This document shows positions 17,426-26,929 of a DNA stretch of 64,000 nt, in pieces (within the stretch, counting starts at the first letter, position 1; each line of letters opens with the position of its first letter). The stretch covers positions 248,001 to 312,000 of the forward strand of contig CAVYML010000003.1 of NCBI GenBank assembly GCA_963769605.1. The letters run 5' to 3'. Source of the DNA: Fen-1254 sp963769605. GTDB taxonomy: Bacteria > Bacteroidota > Ignavibacteria > UBA10030. Position numbers and translations under genes: made by a program. The notes under the pieces are model-generated. The model saw only the letters and a program-made list of their open reading frames with translations. It ran no database searches and had not been told where the DNA came from.

Positions 17426-20400
17426 ATGTTTAATCTATTCATTCCACCAATATTTCAAGATAGCGAAACGACGCGCAAGGCACGAATTTTTTTTAGTCTT
17501 CTTTTGAGTTCTGCTGTCATTATAACCATTCTTGAAATACTTGATTGGTATATATCGCCGCAATATTATATGCGTTGGTTATATATTATCTTCTCTTATA
17601 ACATAGCATGTTTGATTCTGCTGGTTCTTAACAAAAAAGGTTATACTCAATTTGCTGCTTATTTTTTCATCGGCTTCATTTTTATCCTAACTCTTAGATT
17701 AGCATGGTTCGCGGGTGGGATGCAATCCAGTGCTATCGGAAATTTTCCCATAATTGTTTTGTTTACCGGATTGGTTTTGGGTTGGCAAAAAGGATTTATT
17801 GCAGCAATGATTGCCATCTTAGCTGGGTTAGGTTTGGTAGCATCCGAGCATTATGCTTTATTGCCAGTGAACACAGTACATCTCAATTCATTAGGTCTTT
17901 GGCAAAATTCGATAGTAAATATAGGTCTGCTTGCATTATTGCAGTACGTAGCCGTCGCAAGCCTGAATAAAGCACTTGATGAATCACAACAAGAGTTAAT
18001 CCAACGCAAGAAAGCGGAAAATGACCTTCGATCAAGCGAAGCACATTTCCGTGATTTATGGCAGGCCACGGTGGAAGGGATCGCTATTCACGATAACGCT
18101 ATCATTATGGAAGTGAACGATGCAATGTGTCAGATGTTTGGATACCAGCGTGAACAGGTTATTGGAAAATCGCTGTTTGATTTCACACCCATTGAGATAC
18201 ATGACCGTATTCGTAAGCGACTTGCGTCAGAAGTAAAGGAGCATGTTGAAATTCCAGCTTTGAGATCAAATAGTGATACAATTATACTCGAAGTATTCGC
18301 GAAGCAAGTCATTTTTAAGGGCAGGCCTATGCGGATGGTAGGGAGCCGGGACATTACTGAGCGCAAACGAGCAGAGGAGGAATTGCGTGAAAGTAGAGAA
18401 CGCTATAAAACACTAATAGAAAATACGCCGGATATCATTGCTCGTTTCGATAAAGATCTTCGATACTTGTTCGTCAATTCAGCTATCAGCGAAGCCAGCT
18501 CTTTGAAACCCGATGAGTTCATCGGAAAAACAATGAGAGATGTTGGTTTCACAAAGGAACAAGCGGATCTGAGGGAGTCACTGATTCGCTTAGTGATCAG
18601 CAGTGGAAATCCAGTGGTTCACGAATTTGAATTTGTTGGGAAAAAGGGCAGGCATGTGTATGAATGGCGTGCAAGTCCTGAAATTGATTCCCAGGGAAAC
18701 GTCGAGTCTATCCTCGTCATTAATAGAAATATTACGGAACGAAAGAAGGCAGAAGAAGAATTGCAGCAGAGGGTCGAGGAACTGGTTGCGCTCTATGAAC
18801 TAGCGCGAACAGCAAACGCCTCTCTTGCGCTCAGGGAAACCATGCAGGCCGCATTGACTGTAATGCTCTGTGCACTTCATGCCGATCTAGCTTTTCTATT
18901 CCTCCGTGACGGAGAGCGGCTGATCCTCCAGGACGTACTGCCGTCCGCGTCGCGCCAGCGTTTTGGTGATATTCCAGAACACCGCGTGGGCGAATGCATG
19001 TGCGGCCTGGCGGTGCGAGAAAAGAAACCGCTCTATTCCCGCGATATTTTTAACGATCATCGTTGCACATGGGATGAGTGCAAACAAACCGCCATAAAAT
19101 CCTTTGCCGCATTACCCCTCTACAACGGGCAGGAGGTTATCGGTGTGATCGGACTGGCATCGGACACGGAGCGGGATTTCGAGATGCAGAAAAGATTTTT
19201 AGAAACCCTGACGAACCAAGTCTCGGTTGCAGTGGTCGATGCGCGGCTCTATGAAACAGTTCAACAGGAGCTAAGAGAGCGCAAGCAAGCAGAAAAAAGA
19301 TTGGCAGACAGTCAAAAACTTCTTCAAGAAATAACGGATAACAGCACGTCGCTCATATATGCTCTTGATCTGCAAGGTAGATTCATGTTGATCAACCGCA
19401 GTCTCGAATCCGTGTTTGGTGTTTCACGCGATACTCTTATAGGCAAAACACGCGAAGCGATCATGTCATCCGAATTCGCAGCAACACAGCGAGCAGGTGA
19501 TTTACAGGTGATAAATAATAGACTGCCAATTACCGTGGAGGAAGAAAATATAGAGCAGGATGGAACACACACATACCTTTCCGTGAAATTTCCCTTATTG
19601 GATCTGCAGGATAACATGTACGGTGTAGGTGTTATTTCCACCGACATCACCGAACAAAAGAAATTCCAGAATCAATTTCTCCAGTCCCAGAAAATGCAGA
19701 CTATCGGCACGTTAGCAGGCGGCATAGCTCATGATTTTAATAATATTCTTGGCATCATTATGGGATATTCATCGTTAATAGAGAAACGTGTGGAGGATAA
19801 AAAGAAAATCATGGAATCCAGCGTCGCTATTACGAAAGCAGCAGAACGCGGTGCCGCACTTGTAAGACAGATTCTCACATTCGCCCGGCGGACTGATGTT
19901 TCATTCGAGCCGTTGAGCATTCCTGATTTTATTGATGAATTAATCTCCATGTTGGAACAGACTTTTCCTAAGGTTATTGAAATTTGCAAGATAATTGAAG
20001 GCAATATTCCGATCATCAATGCCGATCTTACGCAAATGCATCAAGCACTGCTCAATCTATGTCTGAATGCACGGGATGCAATGCCCAGTGGAGGAATGCT
20101 TGCTCTTCATGTGCTTACAGTTGAGTATGCCATCGTCAAAAAACATTTCAGTACAGCAAGTGCAGAACGATATGTGTGTATATCAGTGTCTGATACCGGT
20201 ACTGGTATGGATAGGATAACGAAAAACAGATCATTTGATCCGTTCTTTACAACAAAAGAAAAAGGGAAGGGAACAGGTCTGGGATTATCAGTGGTCTATG
20301 GAGTTATGCAGACACATCATGGATTTGTTGATGTGGAAAGTGAAGTAGGCAAAGGATCAACTTTTTTCCTTTACTTTCCTGTACCGTTAGAGTCGGAGTT

Positions 20401-20815
20401 CGACCAGGAACAAGTGGACAGCGTGAGTTATAATGCCCCTGGCGGTACCGAGACAATACTCTTAGTGGAAGATGAAGAGCTTCTTCGCAATATGTTCAAA
20501 GAACTCCTCGAGTCTAAAGGGTACCATGTCTATACAGCAGCAGACGGTCTTGAAGCTGTGAATGTTTATACCACTCACCATGCGAAGATTGATCTTGTAT
20601 TAACCGATGTTGGATTGCCTAAAATGACGGGATTTGAAGAGTTTAAAAAATTAAAAGGAGCCAATCCGAATGTAAAAATACTGATTGCCAGCGGATTCTA
20701 TGAACCTGATATGAAGACCGAGATGTATAAAGCTGGAGTAAAAGGATTTCTCAATAAACCTTACAAGCCGGAAGAAGCGTTGCGAAAGATACGGGCAGTG
20801 TTAGATGGAGAGTAA
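17426..20815 (+). CDS. Hybrid sensor histidine kinase (membrane-PAS-PAS-GAF-PAS-HisKA-HATPase-REC)
   Basis: The 1129-residue protein begins with about six membrane helices (residues 15-185), then a coiled linker, PAS domains at about 200-310 and 325-440, a GAF domain at about 455-610, a third PAS at about 630-745, the dimerisation/phosphoacceptor motif GGIAHDFNN (His 769), an HATPase domain (NLCLNARDAM, DTGTGM, FTTKEKGKGTGLGL) and a C-terminal receiver with phospho-acceptor Asp 1061 (LVLTDVGLPKM) and the conserved Lys (LNKPYKP). The GAF domain has a conserved Cys set (GECMCGL, HRCTWDECK). GAGG seven bases before the ATG supports the start. No cognate regulator lies nearby. Its stop codon abuts a truncated gene on the other strand. 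Confidence 0.95.
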   Translation: MFNLFIPPIFQDSETTRKARIFFSLLLSSAVIITILEILDWYISPQYYMRWLYIIFSYNIACLILLVLNKKGYTQFAAYFFIGFIFILTLRLAWFAGGMQSSAIGNFPIIVLFTGLVLGWQKGFIAAMIAILAGLGLVASEHYALLPVNTVHLNSLGLWQNSIVNIGLLALLQYVAVASLNKALDESQQELIQRKKAENDLRSSEAHFRDLWQATVEGIAIHDNAIIMEVNDAMCQMFGYQREQVIGKSLFDFTPIEIHDRIRKRLASEVKEHVEIPALRSNSDTIILEVFAKQVIFKGRPMRMVGSRDITERKRAEEELRESRERYKTLIENTPDIIARFDKDLRYLFVNSAISEASSLKPDEFIGKTMRDVGFTKEQADLRESLIRLVISSGNPVVHEFEFVGKKGRHVYEWRASPEIDSQGNVESILVINRNITERKKAEEELQQRVEELVALYELARTANASLALRETMQAALTVMLCALHADLAFLFLRDGERLILQDVLPSASRQRFGDIPEHRVGECMCGLAVREKKPLYSRDIFNDHRCTWDECKQTAIKSFAALPLYNGQEVIGVIGLASDTERDFEMQKRFLETLTNQVSVAVVDARLYETVQQELRERKQAEKRLADSQKLLQEITDNSTSLIYALDLQGRFMLINRSLESVFGVSRDTLIGKTREAIMSSEFAATQRAGDLQVINNRLPITVEEENIEQDGTHTYLSVKFPLLDLQDNMYGVGVISTDITEQKKFQNQFLQSQKMQTIGTLAGGIAHDFNNILGIIMGYSSLIEKRVEDKKKIMESSVAITKAAERGAALVRQILTFARRTDVSFEPLSIPDFIDELISMLEQTFPKVIEICKIIEGNIPIINADLTQMHQALLNLCLNARDAMPSGGMLALHVLTVEYAIVKKHFSTASAERYVCISVSDTGTGMDRITKNRSFDPFFTTKEKGKGTGLGLSVVYGVMQTHHGFVDVESEVGKGSTFFLYFPVPLESEFDQEQVDSVSYNAPGGTETILLVEDEELLRNMFKELLESKGYHVYTAADGLEAVNVYTTHHAKIDLVLTDVGLPKMTGFEEFKKLKGANPNVKILIASGFYEPDMKTEMYKAGVKGFLNKPYKPEEALRKIRAVLDGE

Positions 20816-20823
20816 GACATATT

Positions 20824-21093
20824 CACGGGCATCTCAATTTTTAATTGAATATGATCTCCATATCCGTAATTGATATCCACTGCCGGAATATCTATTTCTT
20901 TTGATGAAGCTGTTTCGGTGAATTGCAGAGCAATGTTATTTCCCCGGTGTCCGTTTTCAGGTGTAAAAGGATCATCGGTAATCATAGGCGGACTGCCTTG
21001 TCCGTAAACAGGTAGGGCTATAATGAAAACCAAGAAAAAGAGAAAAGAAAATCCAAATTTATAAGCGAAGTAAATCAATAGAAAGGTGCCCAA
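20824..21093 (-). pseudogene. 5' fragment of an outer-membrane transporter-like protein gene
   Basis: The fragment encodes a signal peptide (GFSFLFFLVFIIALPVYG) followed by PPMITDDPFTPENGHRGNNI and AVDINYGYGDHIQLKIEMPV. That pattern starts a family of roughly 250-300-residue outer-membrane proteins of unknown transport role (PPxxTDDPxTP near the N-terminus, then DxNYGxxDxIQLKxExP). Homology stops at about 20824; the frame then runs antisense into the 3' end of the histidine kinase gene. The only start in the common set is a TTG at 21093. The rest of the gene is absent from the window, so a recombination event near 20816-20830 probably removed it. Confidence 0.65.
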
Positions 21094-21234
21094 ATTTTTA
21101 CAGAATTATTACAACCCTGAAAGATACTCAATGTTAGGTTGGTTTTTTATTTCAGCCGTCAGGCGGAGCCTTGGAAGGCTGCCGCGCCCGAATTTTGTTG
21201 AAATAGATGGTACTGAAATCCCACCGCGGGATCA

Positions 21235-22308
21235 TCAGCGAGTTACAACTTTGTATTCCACCCATCTCTCTTCTCCTGGCTTTAAAAGCCGTTGATCAAT
21301 CCAGTTAATATTAATGACAGCACCTGTTTGCGGCGCTGCCGCTTTTTTTCTTTCAAATGAAATCTTTGTTCCTTCTCCTGCGGCACTTCCTTCGATGTAC
21401 GTCGTGCCTTCCGGAATCGGTCCGCTGACGCTCATATTGGCCGCATCATCGGTTCCGATGTTGTCATAATAAATTTTATAGGTCAGCGTATCGCCCGGCA
21501 TAGTTTTTTGCTTATCGGGGACAGTCTCAACTGCAATCTTTGCCGCTGCCTTATGCGTTGTTAAATATGCCTGCAAGTTCACAGCCTGCCGGCCGACTGA
21601 GCCAGGGAAGGGAACCGATGTTCCGACAACGTCCAAAGTGAACAATGAAACCGCATGATTCTGTTCAACCTGAAGAGCCGATGTCGTGATGGTAAAGCTT
21701 TGCGGTTTCCCCTTCTTAAACGGCTCGACAGTAATTTGCCTGGCTTGTTCAACAGCAACGATAAGCGCAGGACGGTCTGTTGTGAGAGGATCTATATTGG
21801 AGATCGAAAACGTGCGCCCTGACGATTTGAACAGCCCTTCTGCTTTGCCGTAGAATTTTGCATACACTTTGAAAGCTTTTGCCGATTCTAATTTGAAATC
21901 GATTCTGATCTGTTTTCCGGCTGGAAGATTTGCACTCTCAACGAGTTGAACTTCCCTCGTTAATTTCATATCGCCGTTGTTCCATGTCAACGATTCATTT
22001 CCGTAATATTCATCCAGCGTTACTTTCTTGATTACGGCATTTGTCGCTGCATCAAATATTTCCATCAACGTCGTTGATGGAAGAGATTGTGCGTTATCGC
22101 TATAGAGAATGCCGAACCTGCTGTCCGGGTTCTTTGCCGGAAGTTTGTCCAATTTCCCGGCTGCAAACGGAATGATGCCCGCATCCGGATTGCCGCTTAA
22201 CACAGCCGCAGCAGAAAGCGTATATCCGGGATAATGGATGCTTACCTGAGCGCTTGCAATGGCTGCGGCCATGAGCAAAAGCGCCATGAGCTTAAAAAAT
22301 GTTGTCAT
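21235..22308 (-). CDS. Secreted DUF11-repeat protein
   Basis: The 357-residue protein has a signal peptide (to about residue 20, AIASAQ), a middle region with no recognised domain (extended strands, KLTREVQLVESANLPAGKQIRIDF) and a C-terminal DUF11-type Ig-like domain (about 262-357; PGDTLTYKIYYDNIGTDDAANMSVSGPIPEGTTYIEGS). DUF11 modules are found in surface and stalk proteins. AGGAGA six bases before the ATG supports the start. A structural cell-envelope role is likely, but nothing more specific can be said. Confidence 0.8.
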   Translation of the reverse strand: MTTFFKLMALLLMAAAIASAQVSIHYPGYTLSAAAVLSGNPDAGIIPFAAGKLDKLPAKNPDSRFGILYSDNAQSLPSTTLMEIFDAATNAVIKKVTLDEYYGNESLTWNNGDMKLTREVQLVESANLPAGKQIRIDFKLESAKAFKVYAKFYGKAEGLFKSSGRTFSISNIDPLTTDRPALIVAVEQARQITVEPFKKGKPQSFTITTSALQVEQNHAVSLFTLDVVGTSVPFPGSVGRQAVNLQAYLTTHKAAAKIAVETVPDKQKTMPGDTLTYKIYYDNIGTDDAANMSVSGPIPEGTTYIEGSAAGEGTKISFERKKAAAPQTGAVININWIDQRLLKPGEERWVEYKVVTR

Positions 22309-22736
22309 AAAAATTCTCCTTTATTGAATGATAATTTTAAAAGAATAAATGCGCCTGATTGTCTATCGTAATTGTCTCAACGAATCACATTCCTGATAGT
22401 TATACAAAACTGTGTTTTTTTTATTCTGAAAGCAAGCGCGATATTCGGCAATGATTACGCAGATTGCACAGATTTAACGCAAAGGGCAGATTTCAATATG
22501 ATTACGCAGATTACGCGGATTGAACACAGACGTTAGATTTTATAATTATTACCTGAAAAACATAGTTTTTTCTTAGCTCGATTTTTGTACGGGAAAAAAC
22601 GCTTGCTTTTCATCCAGGGATGGCATAAATTTCAGCCATTGTAAAAACGATAAAAGCCTTTAAGGGCGGTATCGTTGCAGGGGCACATATCGGATAAAAG
22701 TTTCCAGTTCAAAAATAAATAAGGGAATGCCCGGTA
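22309..22736. other. Divergent intergenic region with GATTACGC repeat tract
   Basis: 428 bases between divergent genes without a recognised gene. It contains the GATTACGCAGATT-type repeats at 22450-22530 and, at about 22645-22678, a weak hairpin of ACGATA and TATCGT arms. It should hold the promoters of both flanking genes. Confidence 0.6.
22450..22530. repeat. GATTACGCAGATT repeat tract
   Basis: At least four imperfect copies of a 12-13-bp unit (ATGATTACGCAGATT, GCACAGATTTAACGC, GATTACGCAGATT, ACGCGGATTGAACAC). One of several unrelated short-unit repeats in intergenic positions. Confidence 0.7.
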
Positions 22737-23330
22737 ATGCAAGTTTCCGTTATACTCGCACATCCAAATCCAAAGAGCTTCAATCATGCGATAGCGGAAA
22801 CGGTCATAGCCGAACTGAATCAGAATAGTCATCAAGTATTTTTTCACAATTTATATGCAGAACAGTTTGATCCAATTCTCAAGACCAGTGAAATACTTAA
22901 TGATTCCGGTCTTCCGATGGAGTTAGAATCGCATTGCCATGAAATATCCAATGCAGATGGCATCGTAATAATTCATCCAAATTGGTGGGGGCAGCCTCCG
23001 GCCATTTTAAAGGGATGGGTGGATAGAGTGTTGCGTCAAGGAACTGCATATAAATTTCTGGAAGGTGATAACGGTGAAGGTATTCCTGTCGGTCTTTTAA
23101 AGGCAAAGGTCGCTCTTGTTTTTAATACATCCAATACGCCAACTGAGCGTGAAGTCAAAGCATTTGGCGATCCGCTGGAAACTCTCTGGAATAATTGTAT
23201 CTTTGATCTTTGCGGCGTGAAAATATTTCATCGGGAAATGTTCAATGTTGTTATTACTAGTACCGCGGAACAACGACAACAATGGCTCTCAACGGTTCGA
23301 AAGGTTGTAAGACATTGCTTTTCAAACTAA
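22737..23330 (+). CDS. NAD(P)H-quinone oxidoreductase, flavodoxin-fold (NQO/MdaB-like)
   Basis: The 197-residue protein opens with the flavodoxin-fold FMN/FAD loop VILAHPNPKSFNHAI and has the family signature IVIIHPNWWGQPPAILKGWVDRVLRQGTAYKF (His-Pro, two Trp, GWVDRV), continuing to VALVFNTSNTP. It should transfer electrons from NAD(P)H to quinones or similar acceptors through bound flavin in the cytoplasm. AAGGGA lies about 8 bases before the ATG. It is a single gene; the next gene starts 124 bases on. Confidence 0.92.
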   Translation: MQVSVILAHPNPKSFNHAIAETVIAELNQNSHQVFFHNLYAEQFDPILKTSEILNDSGLPMELESHCHEISNADGIVIIHPNWWGQPPAILKGWVDRVLRQGTAYKFLEGDNGEGIPVGLLKAKVALVFNTSNTPTEREVKAFGDPLETLWNNCIFDLCGVKIFHREMFNVVITSTAEQRQQWLSTVRKVVRHCFSN

Positions 23331-23454
23331 AGCGCGTTTCTTGAGCGGCAGATTCAGGCGGGCATCACAGTCTCAACTTTACGAGTATATTTTGTTTCAT
23401 TTATTGGACCGCTGAAGATAGAAAGGGTTCAAAAGAAAATTTGCCGGACAGGTC

Positions 23455-23874
23455 ATGAAAACATTTTTTAGATCTCTTCTTATTATTATGCTTTTCATAC
23501 AATTGTCGCCCCTGATAATCCCGCATCAGCACACAACAAGTATGGCGCATATAAAGATAGAACTTGGACATTTATCACCTCAGGCTCTTGATGAATTACT
23601 GCGATTCATACATGGGCTTCTGTATGTTGGAATTGCCGGCGCCGTCCTCTTTATCATATCACTCGTCGGATTGTTTTTCTTTTGGAGGCCGTCACGAGAA
23701 TTGTTCATTGCTTCTGTAATTATTTTTAAAATCTTAGTCAGCGGCTTATTTCTTGAGCCAAATCTCTGGTGGTCTATGCCGCTCGACATTCTTTTTCAAA
23801 TTATTGCTGTTTCGGTAATCATAATGTCTTATATAAATCCGATGAAAGTTCTCTTTATGAACAAAAATGTATAG
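23455..23874 (+). CDS. Four-helix membrane protein of unknown function
   Basis: The 139-residue product has a first hydrophobic segment (FFRSLLIIMLFIQLSPLII) and three further helices (VGIAGAVLFIISLVGLFFF, LFIASVIIFKILVSGLFL, LDILFQIIAVSVIIMSYI). His-rich PHQHTTSMAH follows the first helix on the outside. No family motif is recognised. It stands alone between the reductase and the epimerase. Confidence 0.65.
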   Translation: MKTFFRSLLIIMLFIQLSPLIIPHQHTTSMAHIKIELGHLSPQALDELLRFIHGLLYVGIAGAVLFIISLVGLFFFWRPSRELFIASVIIFKILVSGLFLEPNLWWSMPLDILFQIIAVSVIIMSYINPMKVLFMNKNV

Positions 23875-24076
23875 GCTAGGTTGCAAAGAAACATCGATCC
23901 CTTTGATGCTAAACGAACCGCCTAAGGTGCAAATATTGATGAGAACGATTTGCGTTTTTATACTCTTTTAATGAACGAAGGGGAATGAAGCGTAAATATC
24001 GTATTACAGGAAAGCATAAAAACCAAACAGGTGGTCTGCACTCCTCAATACATAGATCACAAAGGAGTATAACAAC

Positions 24077-25480
24077 ATGAAAATTCAAATAATGAACAAC
24101 CGCAGCTTTGTAATTTCGGTCGTGCTCATTCTTATAATCTTTTTCGCCTGTAACGAGCGTAATGAAAAAGTTCATAATCAAAAACAGGGAAACCCAATCA
24201 GCAGGGATAGCGTTAGGAAAGAGATTGAAAATGTTTTAAACCGGGAACTGGACTTGTTTTATCCGCTCTGTCTGGATACGATGTATGGAGGCTATAATAA
24301 CGATATAAACTATAAATGGCAGCTTGAGGGTTCGCAGGAAAAAATGATTGTCTCACAGGCACGCCACATCTGGACGTTGTCCAATGCGGCAATTTTCTAT
24401 CCCGCGAAGAAAGAAAAATATCATAGTTATGCTTCTCATGGATATAAATATCTGCGGGATGTAATGTGGGATAAACAGTCGGGAGGATTTTTTAATCTTG
24501 TAACAAGATCCGGCGATCCCGTGAACGACGGCGGGAAAATAATAAAACAAGCGTACGGTAATGCGTTTGCGATATATGCGCTGGCGGCGTATTATAAAGC
24601 TTTCAAAGATACCTCTGCCTTAGGTTTAGCAAAGAGGACGTTTTACTGGATGGAAAAGCACAGCTATGATCCTCAATACGGCGGATACTTTCAGTTTATG
24701 CGGCAGGATGGAACTCCTTTCGCGGACGGTTTCGAATCGACGCCGCCGAAGGATCAGAATTCATCAATTCATATTATGGAATGTTTCACCGAACTCTACG
24801 GTGTCTGGCATGATCATCTGTTGAAAGAGAGACTTGGTTCACTCCTGCAGATAATAAGAGATACGATTGTTACCCAAAAGGGTTATATGACTTTGTTCTT
24901 TCAGCGGGATTGGACGCCGATCTCATACAGGGATTCAAGCAGATGGGTTAGAATGAATCATTCGGATTTGGATTATGTGTCGTTCGGGCATGATATAGAA
25001 ACAGCATACCTCATGCTTGAAGCATCCGAAAGGCTGGGCATACGTCATGATACTATCACACTTAGAATAGCAAAAAAGATGGTAGATCATACGATAAAAA
25101 ACGGCTGGGACAATGAAAACGGGGGCATCTTTGACGGCGGATATTACTATAAAGGCGAGGAGAATAAAATAACAATAATTAAAGAGACAAAGGAATTTTG
25201 GGCACAGGTAGAAGCGCAGAATTCGCTGCTCATGATGTCTCAATTATTCCCGGATGAAAAAACGGTCTATTATTCTAAATTTCTTGCGATGTGGGAATAT
25301 AATAAGAAGTATGTGATAGACAATGAATATGGCGGATGGTACTGGGGTGGAATAGATAAAGCTCCTTCTGCAAAATTTAGACCGAAGGCGGATATCTGGA
25401 AAGCCGATTACCATTCATCAAGAGCAATGATCAACTGCTTAAGAAGAATGGACAACAAAAAGATCGATGCCCATGAGTAA
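24077..25480 (+). CDS. AGE-family epimerase/isomerase (cellobiose 2-epimerase-like) lipoprotein
   Basis: AAAGGAG is 9 bases before the ATG. The N-terminus is a lipoprotein signal (VLILIIFFAC, Cys about 25). The rest is an (alpha/alpha)6 barrel of the N-acylglucosamine 2-epimerase superfamily with cellobiose 2-epimerase motifs: RHIWTLSNAA, NDGGKIIKQAYGNAFAIYALAAYY, SSIHIMECFTELY, SFGHDIETAYLM, EFWAQVEAQN and KADYHSSRAM. The His in these segments act as general acid/base in family members. Epimerases of this group are normally cytoplasmic; an exported, lipid-anchored form suggests extracytoplasmic conversion of an oligosaccharide or a changed function. The GH105-type gene lies downstream. Confidence 0.9.
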   Translation: MKIQIMNNRSFVISVVLILIIFFACNERNEKVHNQKQGNPISRDSVRKEIENVLNRELDLFYPLCLDTMYGGYNNDINYKWQLEGSQEKMIVSQARHIWTLSNAAIFYPAKKEKYHSYASHGYKYLRDVMWDKQSGGFFNLVTRSGDPVNDGGKIIKQAYGNAFAIYALAAYYKAFKDTSALGLAKRTFYWMEKHSYDPQYGGYFQFMRQDGTPFADGFESTPPKDQNSSIHIMECFTELYGVWHDHLLKERLGSLLQIIRDTIVTQKGYMTLFFQRDWTPISYRDSSRWVRMNHSDLDYVSFGHDIETAYLMLEASERLGIRHDTITLRIAKKMVDHTIKNGWDNENGGIFDGGYYYKGEENKITIIKETKEFWAQVEAQNSLLMMSQLFPDEKTVYYSKFLAMWEYNKKYVIDNEYGGWYWGGIDKAPSAKFRPKADIWKADYHSSRAMINCLRRMDNKKIDAHE

Positions 25481-25532
25481 ATTGCAACGATATCTTTTGC
25501 GAGATTGATGTAAACTCTTAAGGTAGTGTCGT

Positions 25533-25961
25533 TTAAGCTCGCTCATTTTTTTTTGTTACAACTTTGTGAATTTCTTCAGTCAGCTCATTATTGATTTTAA
25601 TCAACCTGTGGAGTTCATCCTGAATTTTCAACAGCACCTCGGTATCTTTAAATGTCTGCAGCGCCTGTTTATCAGAAGCTCCGGCCGCTACCTTTTGTCC
25701 CACCATAATGACCGAAAGGAGAACTAATTGAAGAAATGTCTGGGCAAGCCAGGCTACGAGGGAGGCCGTTCCGCCCTCAATTGCCGCAGGGAGACTTATA
25801 AATGCTATAAGTGCGAATAGATAGGCGCACCACATTGTGCCTACCATATTAGTTATCAACATTGCTAAACGACCGTTAAATCCAACATGCTCTTGCTCAG
25901 TGAGATGGGGACCTATTTTAGATCTTTCCCCAATTCGGGGATGCGGAGTATGTGTATTCAT
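25533..25961 (-). CDS. DUF1003-like membrane protein
   Basis: From ATG at 25961 (MNTHTPHP) 142 residues; a TTG eight codons earlier is less likely. The central part has two membrane helices (LAMLITNMVGTMWCAYLFALIAFI and VAWLAQTFLQLVLLSVIMVGQK) joined as in DUF1003 proteins, followed by a cytoplasmic helical tail (LLKIQDELHRLIKINNELTEEIHKVV) that may form a coiled coil. No known activity. It faces the epimerase gene across a 52-base convergent spacer. Confidence 0.8.
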   Translation of the reverse strand: MNTHTPHPRIGERSKIGPHLTEQEHVGFNGRLAMLITNMVGTMWCAYLFALIAFISLPAAIEGGTASLVAWLAQTFLQLVLLSVIMVGQKVAAGASDKQALQTFKDTEVLLKIQDELHRLIKINNELTEEIHKVVTKKNERA

Positions 25962-26371
25962 GGCATAAATATACTGTGTCGTCAAATAAAAGTCAAAGAA
26001 GATGCGCCGCTCAGTCCTAAGAGGTTACTTGACAAAAGCTTCTTATTTAGATATATTTGCATTCGATCACCGTTCTTACAAGCGGTCGTTTTTTCTAATT
26101 TATAAATATTGCGGAGAATAGAAGAAAGTGTATTTGCCGTAAGATTTTTCTTTTCCAACAAATCAATGACATTGTCGAAGGAAAGGAATAAAGAACCGAT
26201 GTCGACGGCAGTGATAAAAAGAAAAAAACTGTACCTACACTGATTATAAGAATATTTTATAGAGCTGGAATCCTGAGAATGTATTCCTTGACAACGTAAA
26301 ACAAATGAGAATTAAGCGGGAGCCAGTTTATCATTTTTATCTATTCACATCCTATTATAGAGGAGTAAGCG
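25962..26371. other. Divergent intergenic region
   Basis: About 410 bases between the DUF1003-like gene (minus strand) and the small membrane protein gene (plus strand). No gene, repeat family or clear hairpin was recognised. It should contain both promoters. Confidence 0.4.
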
Positions 26372-26530
26372 ATGAATCACACTCAAATTATCTTACTGGT
26401 TATTGGCGAAATTGTCTCCTTGGTGCTGTTTCTCTACGTTCTCTATCTCTTTGGCGGTATGTATCAGCAGGTAAAAAAGATGTCTGAAAAAGTTGAAGTT
26501 CTCGAGAAAAAACTGGGGAAAGATGCCTAA
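26372..26530 (+). CDS. Small single-pass membrane protein with coiled-coil tail
   Basis: A 52-residue protein with a good ribosome site (AGAGGAG, 7-base spacing). Residues about 5-28 are one hydrophobic helix (IILLVIGEIVSLVLFLYVLY). The tail MYQQVKKMSEKVEVLEKKLG has heptad-like Val/Met/Leu spacing, suggesting a short coiled coil for oligomerisation or partner binding. It resembles small bitopic membrane proteins that modulate larger complexes, but no family is recognised. A terminator-like hairpin lies 174 bases downstream. Confidence 0.65.
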   Translation: MNHTQIILLVIGEIVSLVLFLYVLYLFGGMYQQVKKMSEKVEVLEKKLGKDA

Positions 26531-26929
26531 TATTTAAAACTTCAAGTCAATCGCTTCTCTATTACCCGCTCAAAGAAGAAGGAGAGCAGGTAAAGATGGT
26601 ATCCAATTCAACAGGGACGCAATATCCTCTGCGGAGGCATTGGCAAAGGAATAATTTGATCAGATTTCCAGCCTGGAAGATCCCCCGCCAGATGGAAGTC
26701 TATAAGCTCTGTACCACTCATACAGGGCTTTTTATTTGCCTTTATTCCTCATTCATGAGCATGCACTACCTTACCAATCAGGCAGAATTATTCAAATTTT
26801 GTGATTGAAAGAAAAACTTTGTATCATTTCCGCCGGATACCAAAGGCGGTCGAAGTCCAATGAGTGAACATGATGCCAATCTGATATCATGCCGAATTTT
26901 TAATATCCGAAATCAAAAAGGAGAGTTCG
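26531..26929. other. Intergenic region with a terminator
   Basis: 399 bases downstream of the small membrane protein gene and upstream of the GH105-type gene. It contains a terminator-like hairpin at 26704-26737. An open frame across it has no ribosome site or recognisable composition and is not called. Confidence 0.5.
26704..26737 (+). terminator. Rho-independent terminator
   Basis: AAGCTCTGT (26704-26712) pairs with ACAGGGCTT (26722-26730), including one G-U pair, followed by a run TTTATTT. It probably ends the transcript of the small membrane protein gene. Confidence 0.7.

Noticed and set aside
26596..26808. 70-codon plus-strand frame
   Set aside because: It runs through a terminator hairpin and has no ribosome site.
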